Assembly (NCBI RefSeq): GCF_014202115.1
Contig: NZ_JACHFW010000016.1
Coordinates: 1-64,000, forward strand
DNA from: Catenibacillus scindens
Lineage (GTDB): Bacteria; Bacillota; Clostridia; Lachnospirales; Lachnospiraceae
Direction of reading: 5' to 3'
Length of the DNA: 64,000 bases
Shown: piece after piece, positions 17,524 through 26,800 of the stretch
Layout of the letters: each line of letters begins with the position of its first letter
Position numbering within the stretch: the stretch's first letter is position 1
Made by a program: the position numbers and the translations under genes
The notes under the pieces: generated by a model
Databases searched by the model: none
What the model saw: the letters and a program-made list of their open reading frames with translations, nothing else
What the model was told of the DNA's origin: nothing

Positions 17524-18147
17524 TCAATCTACAGTCACAATGCCATCATGGATATGTACCCGGCCATTAGCAATGGCGTCAATGGCCGCGGGAAGCAGAA
17601 CCCACTCTGCCTCCTCCATAATCCGCCGCTGCAAAACTTCCGGGGTGTCTCCGGATTTTACGCAGACTGCTTTCTGCATGATGATCGGGCCGGTATCCGT
17701 ACCTTCATCCACAAAATGTACAGTAGCGCCGCTAACCTTCACGCCCCGGCGCAGCGCCGCTTCATGGACTTTCAGACCGTAATAGCCGGTACCGCAGAAA
17801 GACGGAATCAATGACGGATGAATATTAATGATCCGGTTTCGGAACTTCTCTATAATAATCTCTGGGACAACAACAAGATAGCCGGCCAAAACAATCAGGT
17901 CGATGCCGGCCTGCTCAAGATAATCCAGCATAGCCTGGTTAAAGGCATCCCGCGATTCATATTCTTTCGGAGAAATGCATACCGCCTCTATGCCATGCTT
18001 TCTCGCCCGCTCAAGGGCATAGGCGTTTTTGTTGTTGCTGATCACCACACCCACAGAGGCGTTAGTGACTTTACCACTCTCAATACTGTCAATGATCGCC
18101 TGGAGGTTTGTTCCGCCTCCAGACACAAGTACCGCTAATTTTAACAT
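17524..18147 (-). CDS. purN: Phosphoribosylglycinamide formyltransferase
   Basis: 207 residues. PurN transfers a formyl group from 10-formyl-THF to GAR. The catalytic triad is visible: Asn108 and His110 in [11 protein letters not shown] and Asp151 in [10 protein letters not shown]. The substrate loop '[13 protein letters not shown]' is at the N-terminus. It overlaps the purM stop by seven bases, so the two are probably translationally coupled. Confidence 0.97.
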   Translation of the reverse strand: MLKLAVLVSGGGTNLQAIIDSIESGKVTNASVGVVISNNKNAYALERARKHGIEAVCISPKEYESRDAFNQAMLDYLEQAGIDLIVLAGYLVVVPEIIIEKFRNRIINIHPSLIPSFCGTGYYGLKVHEAALRRGVKVSGATVHFVDEGTDTGPIIMQKAVCVKSGDTPEVLQRRIMEEAEWVLLPAAIDAIANGRVHIHDGIVTVD

Positions 18148-19166
18148 AATGTTACGCCTGCTTCCCCGGCCTTTGTCTCGCCGATGACATACGCTGTCTC
18201 TCCAGCTTCCTCAAGAAGTTTAATGGCTTTCCCGGCATCCTCAGGGGATACGCCAATGACCATACCAATACCCATGTTGTAGGTATTGTACATAACTTTT
18301 TCCTCCACCTGTCCCTTTTGTGCCAAAAGGTCAAAAATAGGCGGCACTTTGTAACTTTCCTTGCGGATCACCGCGTGGACACCTTCCGGAAGCATTCTGG
18401 GAACATTTTCATAGAAACCTCCGCCGGTAATATGGCTGCAGGCGTGGATCTTAACGCCGCCGTCCTTTAAGGCTTTGAGAGCCTTAACATAGATCCGCGT
18501 AGGCTCTAAAAGAGCCTCCCCTAAAGTTGTTCCAAGCTCATCATAGTATGTGTTTAAAGATTCTCTTGTCATATCAAAAACTTTGCGCACCAGGGAAAAA
18601 CCGTTGCTGTGAACGCCGGAAGAAGCAATACCGATCAATGTATCTCCCGGCTTTAAGTCTTTGCCTGTGATCATGTCTTTTTTGTCCACGATACCTACGG
18701 CAAATCCCGCAAGGTCATACTCATCCTCAGCCATGAGACCAGGATGTTCTGCGGTCTCTCCCCCGATGAGGGCAGCCCCTGCCTGACGGCAGCCTTCAGC
18801 TACACCGCTGACAATAGTCGCGATCTTTTCCGGATAATTTTTACCGCAGGCAATATAGTCGAGGAAAAATAATGGCTCGCCGCCGGCGCAGGCGATATCG
18901 TTGACGCACATAGCCACCGCGTCGATACCGATAGTGTCGTGTTTATCCAACACCATGGCCAGCTTTACCTTTGTTCCGCATCCATCAGTTCCGGACACAA
19001 GCGTAGGTTCTTCCATATTCTTAAATGCACTCATAGAGAAAGCGCCGGAAAAACCGCCGATATCCGTAACCACTTCCGGGCGCATTGTACTCTGCACAAA
19101 CTTCTTCATTAACTTAACAGACTCATATCCAGCTTCAATATCTACACCAGAATTTTTATAATCCAT
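18141..19166 (-). CDS. purM: Phosphoribosylformylglycinamidine cyclo-ligase
   Basis: 341 residues. PurM (AIR synthetase) closes the imidazole ring. Features include '[19 protein letters not shown]' at the N-terminus, '[32 protein letters not shown]', and '[13 protein letters not shown]' with '[16 protein letters not shown]'. It lies between purE and purN and overlaps purN. Confidence 0.98.
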   Translation of the reverse strand: MDYKNSGVDIEAGYESVKLMKKFVQSTMRPEVVTDIGGFSGAFSMSAFKNMEEPTLVSGTDGCGTKVKLAMVLDKHDTIGIDAVAMCVNDIACAGGEPLFFLDYIACGKNYPEKIATIVSGVAEGCRQAGAALIGGETAEHPGLMAEDEYDLAGFAVGIVDKKDMITGKDLKPGDTLIGIASSGVHSNGFSLVRKVFDMTRESLNTYYDELGTTLGEALLEPTRIYVKALKALKDGGVKIHACSHITGGGFYENVPRMLPEGVHAVIRKESYKVPPIFDLLAQKGQVEEKVMYNTYNMGIGMVIGVSPEDAGKAIKLLEEAGETAYVIGETKAGEAGVTLC

Positions 19167-19182
19167 TTTCTTTTAGCTCCCT

Positions 19183-19695
19183 TCAGCCTTTCGTATAATT
19201 TTTATAGCCAACCTCATCCAGTTTTTTAGCTTTTTCCACAACCTGATCTTTCATCTTCTCGGAATATGCTTTCAGCCGTCCCAGCAGAGCCTCGTCGCTG
19301 GTGGCAAGAATCTTGGCCGCGAGGATTCCAGCATTGGCACCGCCGTTAATGGCAACAGTCGCCACAGGAATGCCGGAAGGCATCTGCACGATCGAATAAA
19401 GAGAATCTCTGCCTCCAAGGCTGGTGGTATGCATTGGTACGCCGATCACTGGCATTGGGAAAATTGCCGCGCACATTCCCGGAAGATGTGCAGCCATGCC
19501 TGCTCCGGCAATGATCACTTTCCATCCTTTGCTCTCCGCGCTTTTAGCGTACTCAAAAAAAACATCCGGCTCTCTGTGCGCTGAGATGATCGTCATCTCA
19601 AATTCCACCCCAAGTTCCTCTAAAACATCGGCGGCTTTACTCATTACTGCCAGATCTGAATCACTACCCATTACAATACCAACTTTTGCACTCAT
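19183..19695 (-). CDS. purE: N5-carboxyaminoimidazole ribonucleotide mutase
   Basis: 170 residues, class I PurE that converts N5-CAIR to CAIR. The N-terminal 'VGIVMGSDSDLAVM' and 'SAHREPD' motifs bind the nucleotide and position the catalytic His. It is the first gene of the operon. Class I PurE normally works with PurK, which is not in the window. Confidence 0.97.
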   Translation of the reverse strand: MSAKVGIVMGSDSDLAVMSKAADVLEELGVEFEMTIISAHREPDVFFEYAKSAESKGWKVIIAGAGMAAHLPGMCAAIFPMPVIGVPMHTTSLGGRDSLYSIVQMPSGIPVATVAINGGANAGILAAKILATSDEALLGRLKAYSEKMKDQVVEKAKKLDEVGYKNYTKG

Positions 19696-19771
19696 GGCCA
19701 GTCCTCCTTTATATTAATTAAATTTATTAGTGCAGCTTATAAATAACCTCTAACACTATTTCGACACTTTT

Positions 19772-19800
19772 ATTGTAACTGTCCTTTGTTTTTTCGTCAA
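19772..19800 (-). promoter_or_regulatory. Promoter of the purE-M-N-D operon
   Basis: Minus-strand TTGACG (19800-19795), 17 bases, TACAAT (19777-19772), about 77 bases before the purE start. I see no purine riboswitch in the leader. Confidence 0.7.
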
Positions 19801-19857
19801 TAGAAAATGTCCCATTCCTGTCCAAGTTTTATAAGTAATCCTAATCAAAAACAGGAT

Positions 19858-21945
19858 TTAATGAAACGCCTCGTTTAAAACTTCCGTCCCAGGCAGGACA
19901 AAACGGCCGTTTTCAATAATTTTTATAGTTTCTCCACCGGGAAGAACAGCGTCAATACTTCCAATCTCATCATAAGGGATCGTAATATCTGTATGGCAAT
20001 TAAAATACGCTTTCTTTGGCTCTGTCATTCTCAGAGCTGACACTTCGTTCTCCCTGGCAATAATCTCCTTGCCGTTAAGATTGTAAACTTTATGGTCTTC
20101 GCTGCGGCTGTAACATGTGTCCCCAAGAGCAAAGTGGGGTCCCATTTTTTCCACGATCAAAATGGGAAGCTTTTCAACAATATTGTATTTTCTCGCCATA
20201 ACATAGGCTGTTGTGTTGGTTCCTATAGCAAACTCGCCCAGGGGAAGGCTGTCATAAGTTTTAAGTATTGTTTCTTTAATGTAACGCTTATTTTCATCGG
20301 GATTTTCAAAGTTGTCACAATCATAGCCCGTCACCATGCCATCTTTTAATGTCACTGTAAGGTTTGAAAAATGATAACCGCCAAGATAAACGCCGGACAC
20401 ATGGATCACCCCGTCGCTTCCAGCAAGAACCGGGCTCGTAAAAACTTCCCCTGCGGGAATATTCACGTCTGCCACACAGTTTTCAAACTTTGTCTGTGTC
20501 TTGGGATCGGAAAGATCCTTTAAACGAACCCTAATATCTGTGTGATTGGTCCCTTGCGCCCCGGTAACATGGACATAATCCGCCTGGTCCAGGACATCAA
20601 TGATGCTCTGCTGAATGCGGGTGTAGAGACTGTTATCCAGGGTATTTATCCGGACTGTATCCCGGAATATGGCCTCAAAATCCTCTCCGATGCCCGGCAT
20701 AGGGTAAGCGATAATGGTAAAACTCATATTATTTTCATCCATATACTGACTGGAAATCTGAGCGCTCTGGCTGGAATAGGCGATGGACAGTTCCTGCTGC
20801 TTTGCCGACAGTCTTGGGGCGTATTTGCTGATCTTTGGCGAAAAAGGCTCTTCCCCGAAAACATCCATACATGCCGGACCGGCATAGCCCGCCAAAACGT
20901 CTTTATACTTTTCATAAATCACCCGCATAGCGGAAAGTTTCCGCTCATTGAGGGCCTTATCTAGATAAAGGGCACTATCCTGACGGTGATCATAATCGTA
21001 CTGAGGATTAGGGCTTGTCCCTATAAAACCGAAGCGGGAAGTTCTTTTATTCACCGCCGACACAGGGTTGCGGAAGAGATGGACTTTCAGCCCGGCAGCT
21101 TCAAACTTTTTGATGCTCTCCCGTATCACCCGCTCAAATCCCATATGGGCCCGGATGCATAGAGAATTTTTTACAGACAGATCCATCCCCATGACTTTAA
21201 ATCCACGGATGAAGCCATCCACAAAAGTGTCAGCCATGGCAAGAATCTCCTCCTCTGGGAGACGGTTTAAGAAGCGAGCCATTAAAAGTTCCTCGTCGCT
21301 GACATACTCTCCATATAAATAGAGATACCTCTCATCTGTCAGGTCCGCTTTGCAGATAATATCTTTAATAAACGACATCCTGTCGTCCATCTGTTCGCGG
21401 AGAAATGACTCCATAGCTACATCGCTGTAGTCACTGACATACCAGTAAATAATCTTTTCCAGAGTTTTTTCCGAAGGGAGTTCCTGGGATTCAAAACAAC
21501 TGTAAAGCTCCATGAACAGCTCAGCGGCGGCAGTCATCTCCTCCCGCCGTCCCTCATAGGCCCAGGAGATCATCCCCCGGATCTGGTCGTAGGCAAAAGA
21601 CAAAAGGGGGCCGTAGTCCTTTCCAAGTTTTTTTGCGGCGTAATCTGGATTGCCGTAGCTTTCCCCGTAATGTTGTGGAAGAATATCTCCGTAAAGACTC
21701 TCGTTAAGCGCCTTCAGCTCATCCAAATTCCATGTATATACCCAGTTTTTCCCCTCTTTCATCTGATCAAAAAAAGCATACCTCTCCTTCATTATCACAA
21801 TAAACCGGGCGGTCTTTATAAAATAATCCCGAAAAGGCTCTTTTACGGCCGTTTCCCCGCCTAAAGCTGAAATGCGGTCCATAACCAGGTTATAGCGCTC
21901 CTCCACGGCCTCGTTTTCTTCTCTAAATAAGTTTCTGTAATCCAT
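19858..21945 (-). CDS. M29-type metallo-aminopeptidase with an extra N-terminal half
   Basis: 695 residues; the usual M29 (thermophilic aminopeptidase) enzyme is about 410. The C-terminal part carries the metal-site pattern of the family: Glu500 in NIPAGEVFTSP, Glu571 in GEFAIGTN, Glu599 and His604 in EKMGPHFALGDT, His651 and Asp653 in HTDITIP. Residues 1 to about 270 are helical and charged and I recognise no domain there, so this is an extended subfamily. Likely a cytoplasmic aminopeptidase with cobalt/zinc-type metal use. It is transcribed with the HD hydrolase gene 11 bases upstream. Confidence 0.85.
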   Translation of the reverse strand: MDYRNLFREENEAVEERYNLVMDRISALGGETAVKEPFRDYFIKTARFIVIMKERYAFFDQMKEGKNWVYTWNLDELKALNESLYGDILPQHYGESYGNPDYAAKKLGKDYGPLLSFAYDQIRGMISWAYEGRREEMTAAAELFMELYSCFESQELPSEKTLEKIIYWYVSDYSDVAMESFLREQMDDRMSFIKDIICKADLTDERYLYLYGEYVSDEELLMARFLNRLPEEEILAMADTFVDGFIRGFKVMGMDLSVKNSLCIRAHMGFERVIRESIKKFEAAGLKVHLFRNPVSAVNKRTSRFGFIGTSPNPQYDYDHRQDSALYLDKALNERKLSAMRVIYEKYKDVLAGYAGPACMDVFGEEPFSPKISKYAPRLSAKQQELSIAYSSQSAQISSQYMDENNMSFTIIAYPMPGIGEDFEAIFRDTVRINTLDNSLYTRIQQSIIDVLDQADYVHVTGAQGTNHTDIRVRLKDLSDPKTQTKFENCVADVNIPAGEVFTSPVLAGSDGVIHVSGVYLGGYHFSNLTVTLKDGMVTGYDCDNFENPDENKRYIKETILKTYDSLPLGEFAIGTNTTAYVMARKYNIVEKLPILIVEKMGPHFALGDTCYSRSEDHKVYNLNGKEIIARENEVSALRMTEPKKAYFNCHTDITIPYDEIGSIDAVLPGGETIKIIENGRFVLPGTEVLNEAFH

Positions 21946-21956
21946 TGACAGTCCCC

Positions 21957-22601
21957 TTACTCTTGAATGATATTTCCATTTTCAATATTTTTATCAATAA
22001 TACCTTTAACGTAACGCCACACTTTCTCGGACCCTTCATGAGTGCGGGTGTTCCGCCCGTAAATCTGTTCCCGGCGAACGTTATGTTCCCGCCAGGAGCG
22101 GCCTCCTGAGGCGTCGTTGAGAAGTACCGGCTGACAATGATCCAGCGTTCTGGCAAATTTTGCCTCCGCGGTCTGCCCGCTCTCAAACTCCTCCCACAGA
22201 TCCCAGATTAGCTTTTCCTGATCTTTTGGCAAAATAGAAAAAAGCCGGCGGGCTCCAGCCACTTCCCGCTCCTTCTTTGTCTCATTGCCGCAAGAATCGT
22301 AGGCATAGGTATCTCCGGCGTCAATCTCCACAAGATCATGGATCAGCACCATCTTCATTACTTTAAGTACATCTATAGGTTCATTGGCGTACTCCGCCAG
22401 AAGGAAAGCCATGATCGCCAGATGCCAGGAATGCTCCGCGTCATTTTCTTTGCGGCTGCCATCGCTGATATATGTCTGGCGGAAAACATTCTTAGACTTA
22501 TCAATTTCCAGGATAAAATCCATCTGCTTTTTCTGACGGAAAAAAGCATCCAAATCCTGAGAATTTTCCACAGCTTCTTTTTCTATATGCTCCTTTTCCA
22601 T
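21957..22601 (-). CDS. HD-domain hydrolase (YfbR-type 5'-deoxynucleotidase-like)
   Basis: 214 residues from the ATG at 22601, with GGGAG eight bases upstream; the in-frame GTG three codons earlier overlaps the ribosome site. The HD pattern is clear: His57 in NDAEHSWHLA, His88-Asp89 in VLIHDLVEIDAGDTY, and a later Asp in RTLDHCQPV. Family members remove phosphate from deoxynucleoside monophosphates or related substrates. The substrate here is not fixed by sequence. It precedes the M29 aminopeptidase. Confidence 0.85.
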   Translation of the reverse strand: MEKEHIEKEAVENSQDLDAFFRQKKQMDFILEIDKSKNVFRQTYISDGSRKENDAEHSWHLAIMAFLLAEYANEPIDVLKVMKMVLIHDLVEIDAGDTYAYDSCGNETKKEREVAGARRLFSILPKDQEKLIWDLWEEFESGQTAEAKFARTLDHCQPVLLNDASGGRSWREHNVRREQIYGRNTRTHEGSEKVWRYVKGIIDKNIENGNIIQE

Positions 22602-22664
22602 ATGCTCCACTCCCTACATAATGCAACAGTTTTGCCCGCCTCATCCCTGATAGCAGAACTGTCG

Positions 22665-22997
22665 CTACATGACAATTGCCAGTATTCCCACAATGACAAT
22701 AAAAAAATGTAATCCCAGTGAAACTCCGCACAAAGCTTTTCCTGTATTGAGACATCTTCCAAAAACATCGTCATCTTTAATACTTTCTCTGGCTATTATA
22801 AGACCCACAAGAGCGGCAATCAGGGTAATTACCCCAACCCCGGCCATCCACAGGGGAACATTACCGCCCATAACCACGGCGGCCACAACCAGGCCAATGA
22901 GAGCCAGGATTGTGACCGCGCCAATGACAGTTGTGATAACCCCCGAATTTGTCTTTTTCTTCTCGATTTTTGTAAAGCTATAAATTTGTTTTGCCAA
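22665..22997 (-). CDS. DUF6142-type small membrane protein
   Basis: 110 residues with three hydrophobic segments (about 20-42, 52-68, 88-109). I recognise the pattern of DUF6142 in 'MAKQIYSFTKIEKKKTNSG' and the 'ARESIKDDDVFGRCLNTGKALCG' loop. It starts with TTG, GGAGG being eight bases upstream. The start overlaps the end of the VanZ gene by 20 bases, so it is probably co-translated with it. Function unknown. Confidence 0.7.
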   Translation of the reverse strand: MAKQIYSFTKIEKKKTNSGVITTVIGAVTILALIGLVVAAVVMGGNVPLWMAGVGVITLIAALVGLIIARESIKDDDVFGRCLNTGKALCGVSLGLHFFIVIVGILAIVM

Positions 22998-23448
22998 ATG
23001 TATGCCTCCTGATGGTATTGGCTACAAGGTACACAAGAAAACCTGCCATACCTCCAATGGTATTTAGTATAAGATCATCCACATCAAAAGATCCCACCTT
23101 TGTCACCAACTGTACGGTTTCTATACAAAGGCTTAAAAAGAATGTCGCCGCCACTGTACACCAGAATTTGTGCAGCCCTTTAACGATCACCGGGACCATA
23201 AAGCCCCATGGCATAAATGCCACAATGTTGCCAAACAGATTGATTACAAACCCTCGAAAACCTATAATTTCTCTATAAGTATAAAAACGCGAGATTTCTC
23301 GGAAAGGCATCAGATTATAATGATAGGTGTCACTGACTGTACGCCCGTAGCGCTCGCTGAAAAAGCATACATAGGCCAGAACCGCAATATAACACACCAG
23401 CAGGATCACCGTTGCCTTCCGTATCTTTCTTTTTAGATGTATACTCAA
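22978..23448 (-). CDS. VanZ-family membrane protein
   Basis: 156 residues with four membrane helices and the VanZ layout: 'YHYNLMPFREISRFYTYREIIGFRGFVINLFGNIVAFMPWGFMVP' then 'SLCIETVQLVTKVGSFDVDDLILNTIGGMAGFLVY'. VanZ of enterococci gives low teicoplanin resistance, but most VanZ-like proteins have no known role. It starts with TTG. The ribosome site GGAGG is a rather distant 13 bases upstream. Confidence 0.85.
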   Translation of the reverse strand: MSIHLKRKIRKATVILLVCYIAVLAYVCFFSERYGRTVSDTYHYNLMPFREISRFYTYREIIGFRGFVINLFGNIVAFMPWGFMVPVIVKGLHKFWCTVAATFFLSLCIETVQLVTKVGSFDVDDLILNTIGGMAGFLVYLVANTIRRHTFGKTNL

Positions 23449-23502
23449 ATCTGTTATGTTACCTCCGATTTTTCCGGTGCAAAACGCCGGTTCTATGATG
23501 AT

Positions 23503-23529
23503 AAAAGGCGCGGCATGGGTTGCCGCGCC
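23503..23529 (-). terminator. Terminator of the 54-residue gene
   Basis: Stem GGCGCGGCA / TGCCGCGCC (23507-23529) followed on the minus strand by TTTTAT. It separates the small upstream gene from vanZ. Confidence 0.75.
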
Positions 23530-23547
23530 CCGTCCGTCACTTTCGGA

Positions 23548-23712
23548 CTAAAATAAAATATTGGATTTACTTTTAAGAAGTCTGGCACCGTTGACAATAG
23601 AGATTACCCCGATGGTAACTCCTGCCACAATACTGACAATGCCAAATACCAGATTGCCAACACCCACATTTTTCATTACGCCATAAATTTTTTCATGGAT
23701 CTTTTCGTGCAT
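23548..23712 (-). CDS. 54-residue single-pass membrane protein
   Basis: ATG at 23712, stop at 23548, with GGAGG at 23724-23720, seven bases before the start. The peptide begins MHEKIHEKIYGVMKNVGVG, followed by a glycine- and valine-rich hydrophobic stretch of about 25 residues and a basic end 'RLLKSKSNILF'. The strong ribosome site, tight fit to the preceding intergenic space and downstream terminator support a real gene. No known function; it may be a small membrane-associated regulator or structural peptide (inference). Confidence 0.75.
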   Translation of the reverse strand: MHEKIHEKIYGVMKNVGVGNLVFGIVSIVAGVTIGVISIVNGARLLKSKSNILF

Positions 23713-23755
23713 TTCGCAGCCTCCTTTCGGTTAAAGCCCTATACAAACAGACAGC

Positions 23756-24430
23756 CTACTGTACCCCATACTGTTTATAATATGCGTCAATTGCGGCTTT
23801 TAATGTGTCGTCAATGATCACTTTGCCTTTATAGGGACGATTATATAAATGTTCAACGACTTCTGCCATCGTTACAATGGCCGTTGTTTTAATACCATAT
23901 TTTTCTTCAATCTCACTTAAAGCGCTCTTCTGTCCCTGCCCCCGTTCCATACGGTCCACAGAAACTACAAGACCGAGGACATTAACATCGCCCTGGGCTT
24001 TAATAATAGGCAGAGTCTCCCCGATAGAGGTTCCCGCAGTAGTCACATCTTCGATGATAACGACTTTGTCTCCATCAGCAATAGGACTTCCGAGAAGGAT
24101 TCCCTTATCGCCGTGATCTTTTACCTCTTTGCGATTGGAGCAATATTTAATATCCTTCCCATACAGGCTGTGGATGGCCATCGTTGCAGCCACACTTAAA
24201 GGGATTCCTTTATAAGCGGGACCAAACAGCACGTCAAAATCAAAACCGTAAGCGCTGCTAATGGCTTTGGCATAATACTCTCCCAGACGGCATAGCTGTC
24301 CGCCGGTGCGGTAAAAACCTGTATTTACAAAAAAGGGCGTTTTTCTCCCACTTTTAGTAACAAAATCTCCAAACTTTAAAACGTTGCAATCGACCATAAA
24401 CTCAATAAATTCCTGTTTATACTGTTCCAT
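23756..24430 (-). CDS. pyrE: Orotate phosphoribosyltransferase
   Basis: 224 residues from the ATG at 24430 (GGAGG ten bases upstream). PyrE makes OMP from orotate and PRPP in pyrimidine synthesis. The PRPP-binding loop 'VVIIEDVTTAGTSIGE' is present, as is the flexible basic 'SNRKEVKDHGDKG'. It stands alone, without pyrF or other pyr genes, behind its own promoter. A short hairpin CCTGC-CAAT-GCAGG touches the ribosome site (24441-24456). Confidence 0.95.
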   Translation of the reverse strand: MEQYKQEFIEFMVDCNVLKFGDFVTKSGRKTPFFVNTGFYRTGGQLCRLGEYYAKAISSAYGFDFDVLFGPAYKGIPLSVAATMAIHSLYGKDIKYCSNRKEVKDHGDKGILLGSPIADGDKVVIIEDVTTAGTSIGETLPIIKAQGDVNVLGLVVSVDRMERGQGQKSALSEIEEKYGIKTTAIVTMAEVVEHLYNRPYKGKVIIDDTLKAAIDAYYKQYGVQ

Positions 24431-24484
24431 ATCGACCAAACCTCCTGCATTGGCAGGCTTTTTCGCCCGCGCTATTTCTTTTCA

Positions 24485-24513
24485 ATTCTAACATAACTCC
24501 ATTAGTTTTTCAA
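24485..24513 (-). promoter_or_regulatory. Promoter of pyrE
   Basis: Minus-strand TTGAAA (24513-24508), 17 bases, TAGAAT (24490-24485), 55 bases upstream of the pyrE ATG. Confidence 0.65.
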
Positions 24514-24560
24514 CGAGGGAATACCACTTACATAAATGCTTCGCAGAAAAATCACAAACT

Positions 24561-25184
24561 CTACAGCGGAATAGTCATAACAAACTTTGTTAGCACGGGG
24601 ACAAGAAAAGAACATAGTACCCCGTTAAACACTGCCAAAAGAGCCATATCCGCGGAAGTGTATTTCAGGATCACCGGCAAGGTGGTATCCTCGCTTGTAG
24701 CCGCCGCCGGGGCAATGGCCGAATAATAGTTGAGATGTTTTGCGATCCACGGGATGGAAACAAAAGACAGTATTTCTCTGAGCAGATTGCTTAAAAAGGC
24801 GATGGTCCCTAGCCGGGCGTTGACCATACTCGTCACCAGGACACCTGAGAGACTGTACCACCCCAGACCGCTGACCACCGCCAGACTTTCCCCTAGCTTC
24901 TCCCTAAGAAGAAGGCAGCACACCGCGCCGCCACCAAGGGTGCCGGCAATGATCCCTACAGGGATAAGGAAAATCCGGATATGATACTGGCGGATCTTTT
25001 TAAAAACTGACCGATTCATCCCCACGCTGATCCCAACAAGAAACATAAGCAAATATAAAATCATATCTGAGTACTGGGTGAAAATTCCGGCAATATTTCC
25101 TGAGAATACAAACCGTCCGCACAGTATCCCTCCCACCAAAGATCCAATTGCGATAAATACCATGACCCTACGCCTCTTTTCCAT
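24561..25184 (-). CDS. LysO-type lysine exporter, C-terminal subunit
   Basis: 207 residues with about six membrane helices. It matches the C-terminal part of LysO (DUF340): 'LVGISVGMN', 'GLGWYSLSGVLVTSM', 'LREILSFVSIPWIAK' and 'PAAATSEDTTLPVILKYT'. LysO exports lysine and toxic analogues in Escherichia coli as one 299-residue protein. Here the N-terminal piece is a separate gene (25168-25443) overlapping by 17 bases. A two-gene version is common in clostridia and is probably a functional heterodimer. Confidence 0.85.
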   Translation of the reverse strand: MEKRRRVMVFIAIGSLVGGILCGRFVFSGNIAGIFTQYSDMILYLLMFLVGISVGMNRSVFKKIRQYHIRIFLIPVGIIAGTLGGGAVCCLLLREKLGESLAVVSGLGWYSLSGVLVTSMVNARLGTIAFLSNLLREILSFVSIPWIAKHLNYYSAIAPAAATSEDTTLPVILKYTSADMALLAVFNGVLCSFLVPVLTKFVMTIPL

Positions 25185-25443
25185 TTTTCATAAATTTTTT
25201 AGTCAGCACAAATACAGCGATCACAGAAAAAATTCCGGGAATCACAGCAAAAATCAAGCTTTCCAGACCCAATTGGGAGAGATCCGAGAAGAAATCATCC
25301 CGACTTCCCAAAGACACTCCCATGGAAAAAATAAGAAGCGCCGTACAGATCAACTGAAGCTTTCCGATGATTTTGGAAAGTTTTTTGGGCTGCCAAAAAT
25401 AACCCAATATTACACCAGCAAACATAATCACCTCTACAAGCAT
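25168..25443 (-). CDS. LysO-type exporter, N-terminal subunit
   Basis: 91 residues with three membrane helices and the LysO N-terminal features 'GVILGYF' and 'LICTALLIFSMGVSLGSRDDF'. It overlaps the start of the C-terminal partner in another frame. No deletion or stop explains the split, since both reading frames are intact with clean overlap. Confidence 0.8.
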   Translation of the reverse strand: MLVEVIMFAGVILGYFWQPKKLSKIIGKLQLICTALLIFSMGVSLGSRDDFFSDLSQLGLESLIFAVIPGIFSVIAVFVLTKKFMKNGKEA

Positions 25444-25577
25444 ACATCCTTACTCCCTTCTATATTTATAGGAACACACCAACAGACAAATTCGGGCTGC
25501 TCCCTTTGACTGTTGCCTCTGGCAATCAGACTGTATCTCATAATACCATAATACGACATTTTTTGTAAATGTTGTGT

Positions 25578-25606
25578 TTGACCCTGTCTGAACTTTAGTA
25601 TATAAT
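25578..25606 (+). promoter_or_regulatory. Promoter of the DUF1836 gene
   Basis: TTGACC (25578-25583), 17 bases, TATAAT (25601-25606) on the plus strand, 50 bases before the start. Confidence 0.8.
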
Positions 25607-25656
25607 AAATAGAAAGGTGTTAAAAAGTATTTTAATGCCCATGAAAGGTGATCAAG

Positions 25657-26319
25657 ATGAATGAAAATAATACTCAGCCCAGGAGTGCGGACTTAGAGGA
25701 CGATAAAAAGCTGTCAAAAACTATTGATCAGCTTCTCTCTCAATTTAAAGAAAACAAGAAAAATATGGAATATATCCGTCCCCAGATGCTCCCTGGCATT
25801 GATCTTTATATGGATCAGGTGACAACCTTTATGGAACAGCATCTCGGAGGTACCAAGAGATATCCCCAGGATAAGATCTTAACGAAAACCATGATCAACA
25901 ATTATGCGAAAAATGATCTTCTCCCTCCTCCGGTAAAGAAAAAATATTCCAAAGACCATCTTCTTTTTCTGACAATGATTTACTACTTAAAAAACTTGCT
26001 GTCCATGAGCGATATAAAAACACTCATGACACCTGTCCGTGAGATTTCAGAAGACAACAGCAGCGCTTGCAGTCTGGAAGATGTATACTCTAAAGTTTTT
26101 GAAAAGGCGGAAGGGATGCAGAGGGATCTCCTGGATGAGATTGACAGGGACTACCGGCAAAGCCGGGGTACCTTTGAAGACAAAGAAGACCTGGATGATT
26201 TTACTTTCGTATGTATGTTGTGCTATGATATTTTTATCAAAAAACAGCTTGTAGAACAGATCATCGACGTTATGTCCTTCCGGGAAGGGGTTCCCGTGGA
26301 CGATAAAAAGCATAAATAG
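25657..26319 (+). CDS. DUF1836 domain-containing protein
   Basis: 220 residues from the ATG at 25657, with AAAGGTG six bases upstream; a GTG three codons earlier lies in the ribosome site. The DUF1836 region covers about 50-200 ('MLPGIDLYMDQVTTFMEQHL' and 'KILTKTMINNYAKNDLLPPPVKKKYSKDH', a MerR-like helical fold). These proteins are thought to be DNA-binding regulators with unknown targets. No signal peptide. It faces the LysO genes head to head with the promoter in between. Confidence 0.85.
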   Translation: MNENNTQPRSADLEDDKKLSKTIDQLLSQFKENKKNMEYIRPQMLPGIDLYMDQVTTFMEQHLGGTKRYPQDKILTKTMINNYAKNDLLPPPVKKKYSKDHLLFLTMIYYLKNLLSMSDIKTLMTPVREISEDNSSACSLEDVYSKVFEKAEGMQRDLLDEIDRDYRQSRGTFEDKEDLDDFTFVCMLCYDIFIKKQLVEQIIDVMSFREGVPVDDKKHK

Positions 26320-26339
26320 GCGCCCTATAACAGGCAGAA

Positions 26340-26386
26340 ATCCCGGAAAACAAGGGTCAAAGACCATGCTTTCCGGGATTTTTTTA
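26340..26386 (+). terminator. Terminator of the DUF1836 gene (convergent with yerC)
   Basis: Stem ATCCCGGAAA / TTTCCGGGAT (26340-26379) followed by TTTTTTT on the plus strand. On the minus strand it could also help stop yerC. Confidence 0.85.
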
Positions 26387-26674
26387 ATTTTCTTTCATCC
26401 GGTTAATCACCATATCATAACCGTCGTTGCCATAGTTTAAAGAACGATTCACCCGGCTGATCGTCGCCGTGGATGCCCCTGTCTTTTCCGCAATCTCAAG
26501 ATATGTTCTCTGCTCTCTCAGCATGCGGGCAACCTCAAAGCGCTGAGACAGGGAAAGTAGTTCATTAATTGTGCAGATATCCTCGAAGAAATCAAAGCAC
26601 TCATCCATGTTTTCCAGGCACAGGATGGCTTCAAAAAGCTTTTCCACTGCCGGTGTTTTAATCTTTTTATTCAT
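26384..26674 (-). CDS. TrpR-like protein of the YerC/YecD family
   Basis: 96 residues. The helix-turn-helix 'RTYLEIAEKTGASTATISRVNRSLNYGNDGY' is the YerC/YecD signature, with the N-terminal 'VEKLFEAILCLENMDECFDFFEDICTINELLSLSQRFEVARML'. Members are Trp-repressor-fold regulators; the Bacillus protein controls histidine genes. No target is evident here. Confidence 0.93.
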   Translation of the reverse strand: MNKKIKTPAVEKLFEAILCLENMDECFDFFEDICTINELLSLSQRFEVARMLREQRTYLEIAEKTGASTATISRVNRSLNYGNDGYDMVINRMKEN

Positions 26675-26693
26675 TCCAACTTACCCCTTCAAT

Positions 26694-26738
26694 AGTAACA
26701 GTTCAACCTGCCCATATCTGATGGCTGAACTGTTATTT
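26694..26738. repeat. Minimal GTAAC-family inverted repeat
   Basis: GTAACAGTTCAACC and GGCTGAACTGTTAT face each other across 16 bases. It lies just upstream of yerC and could fold as a simple hairpin. Confidence 0.6.
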
Positions 26739-26800
26739 AATATTCATCATTTTACCGACATTGATATTTTAACATTTTAAACAGATAAAGTCCAGAGCTT

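Noticed and set aside
19696-19857. Purine riboswitch before purE
   Set aside because: No conserved aptamer core is visible in the short leader.
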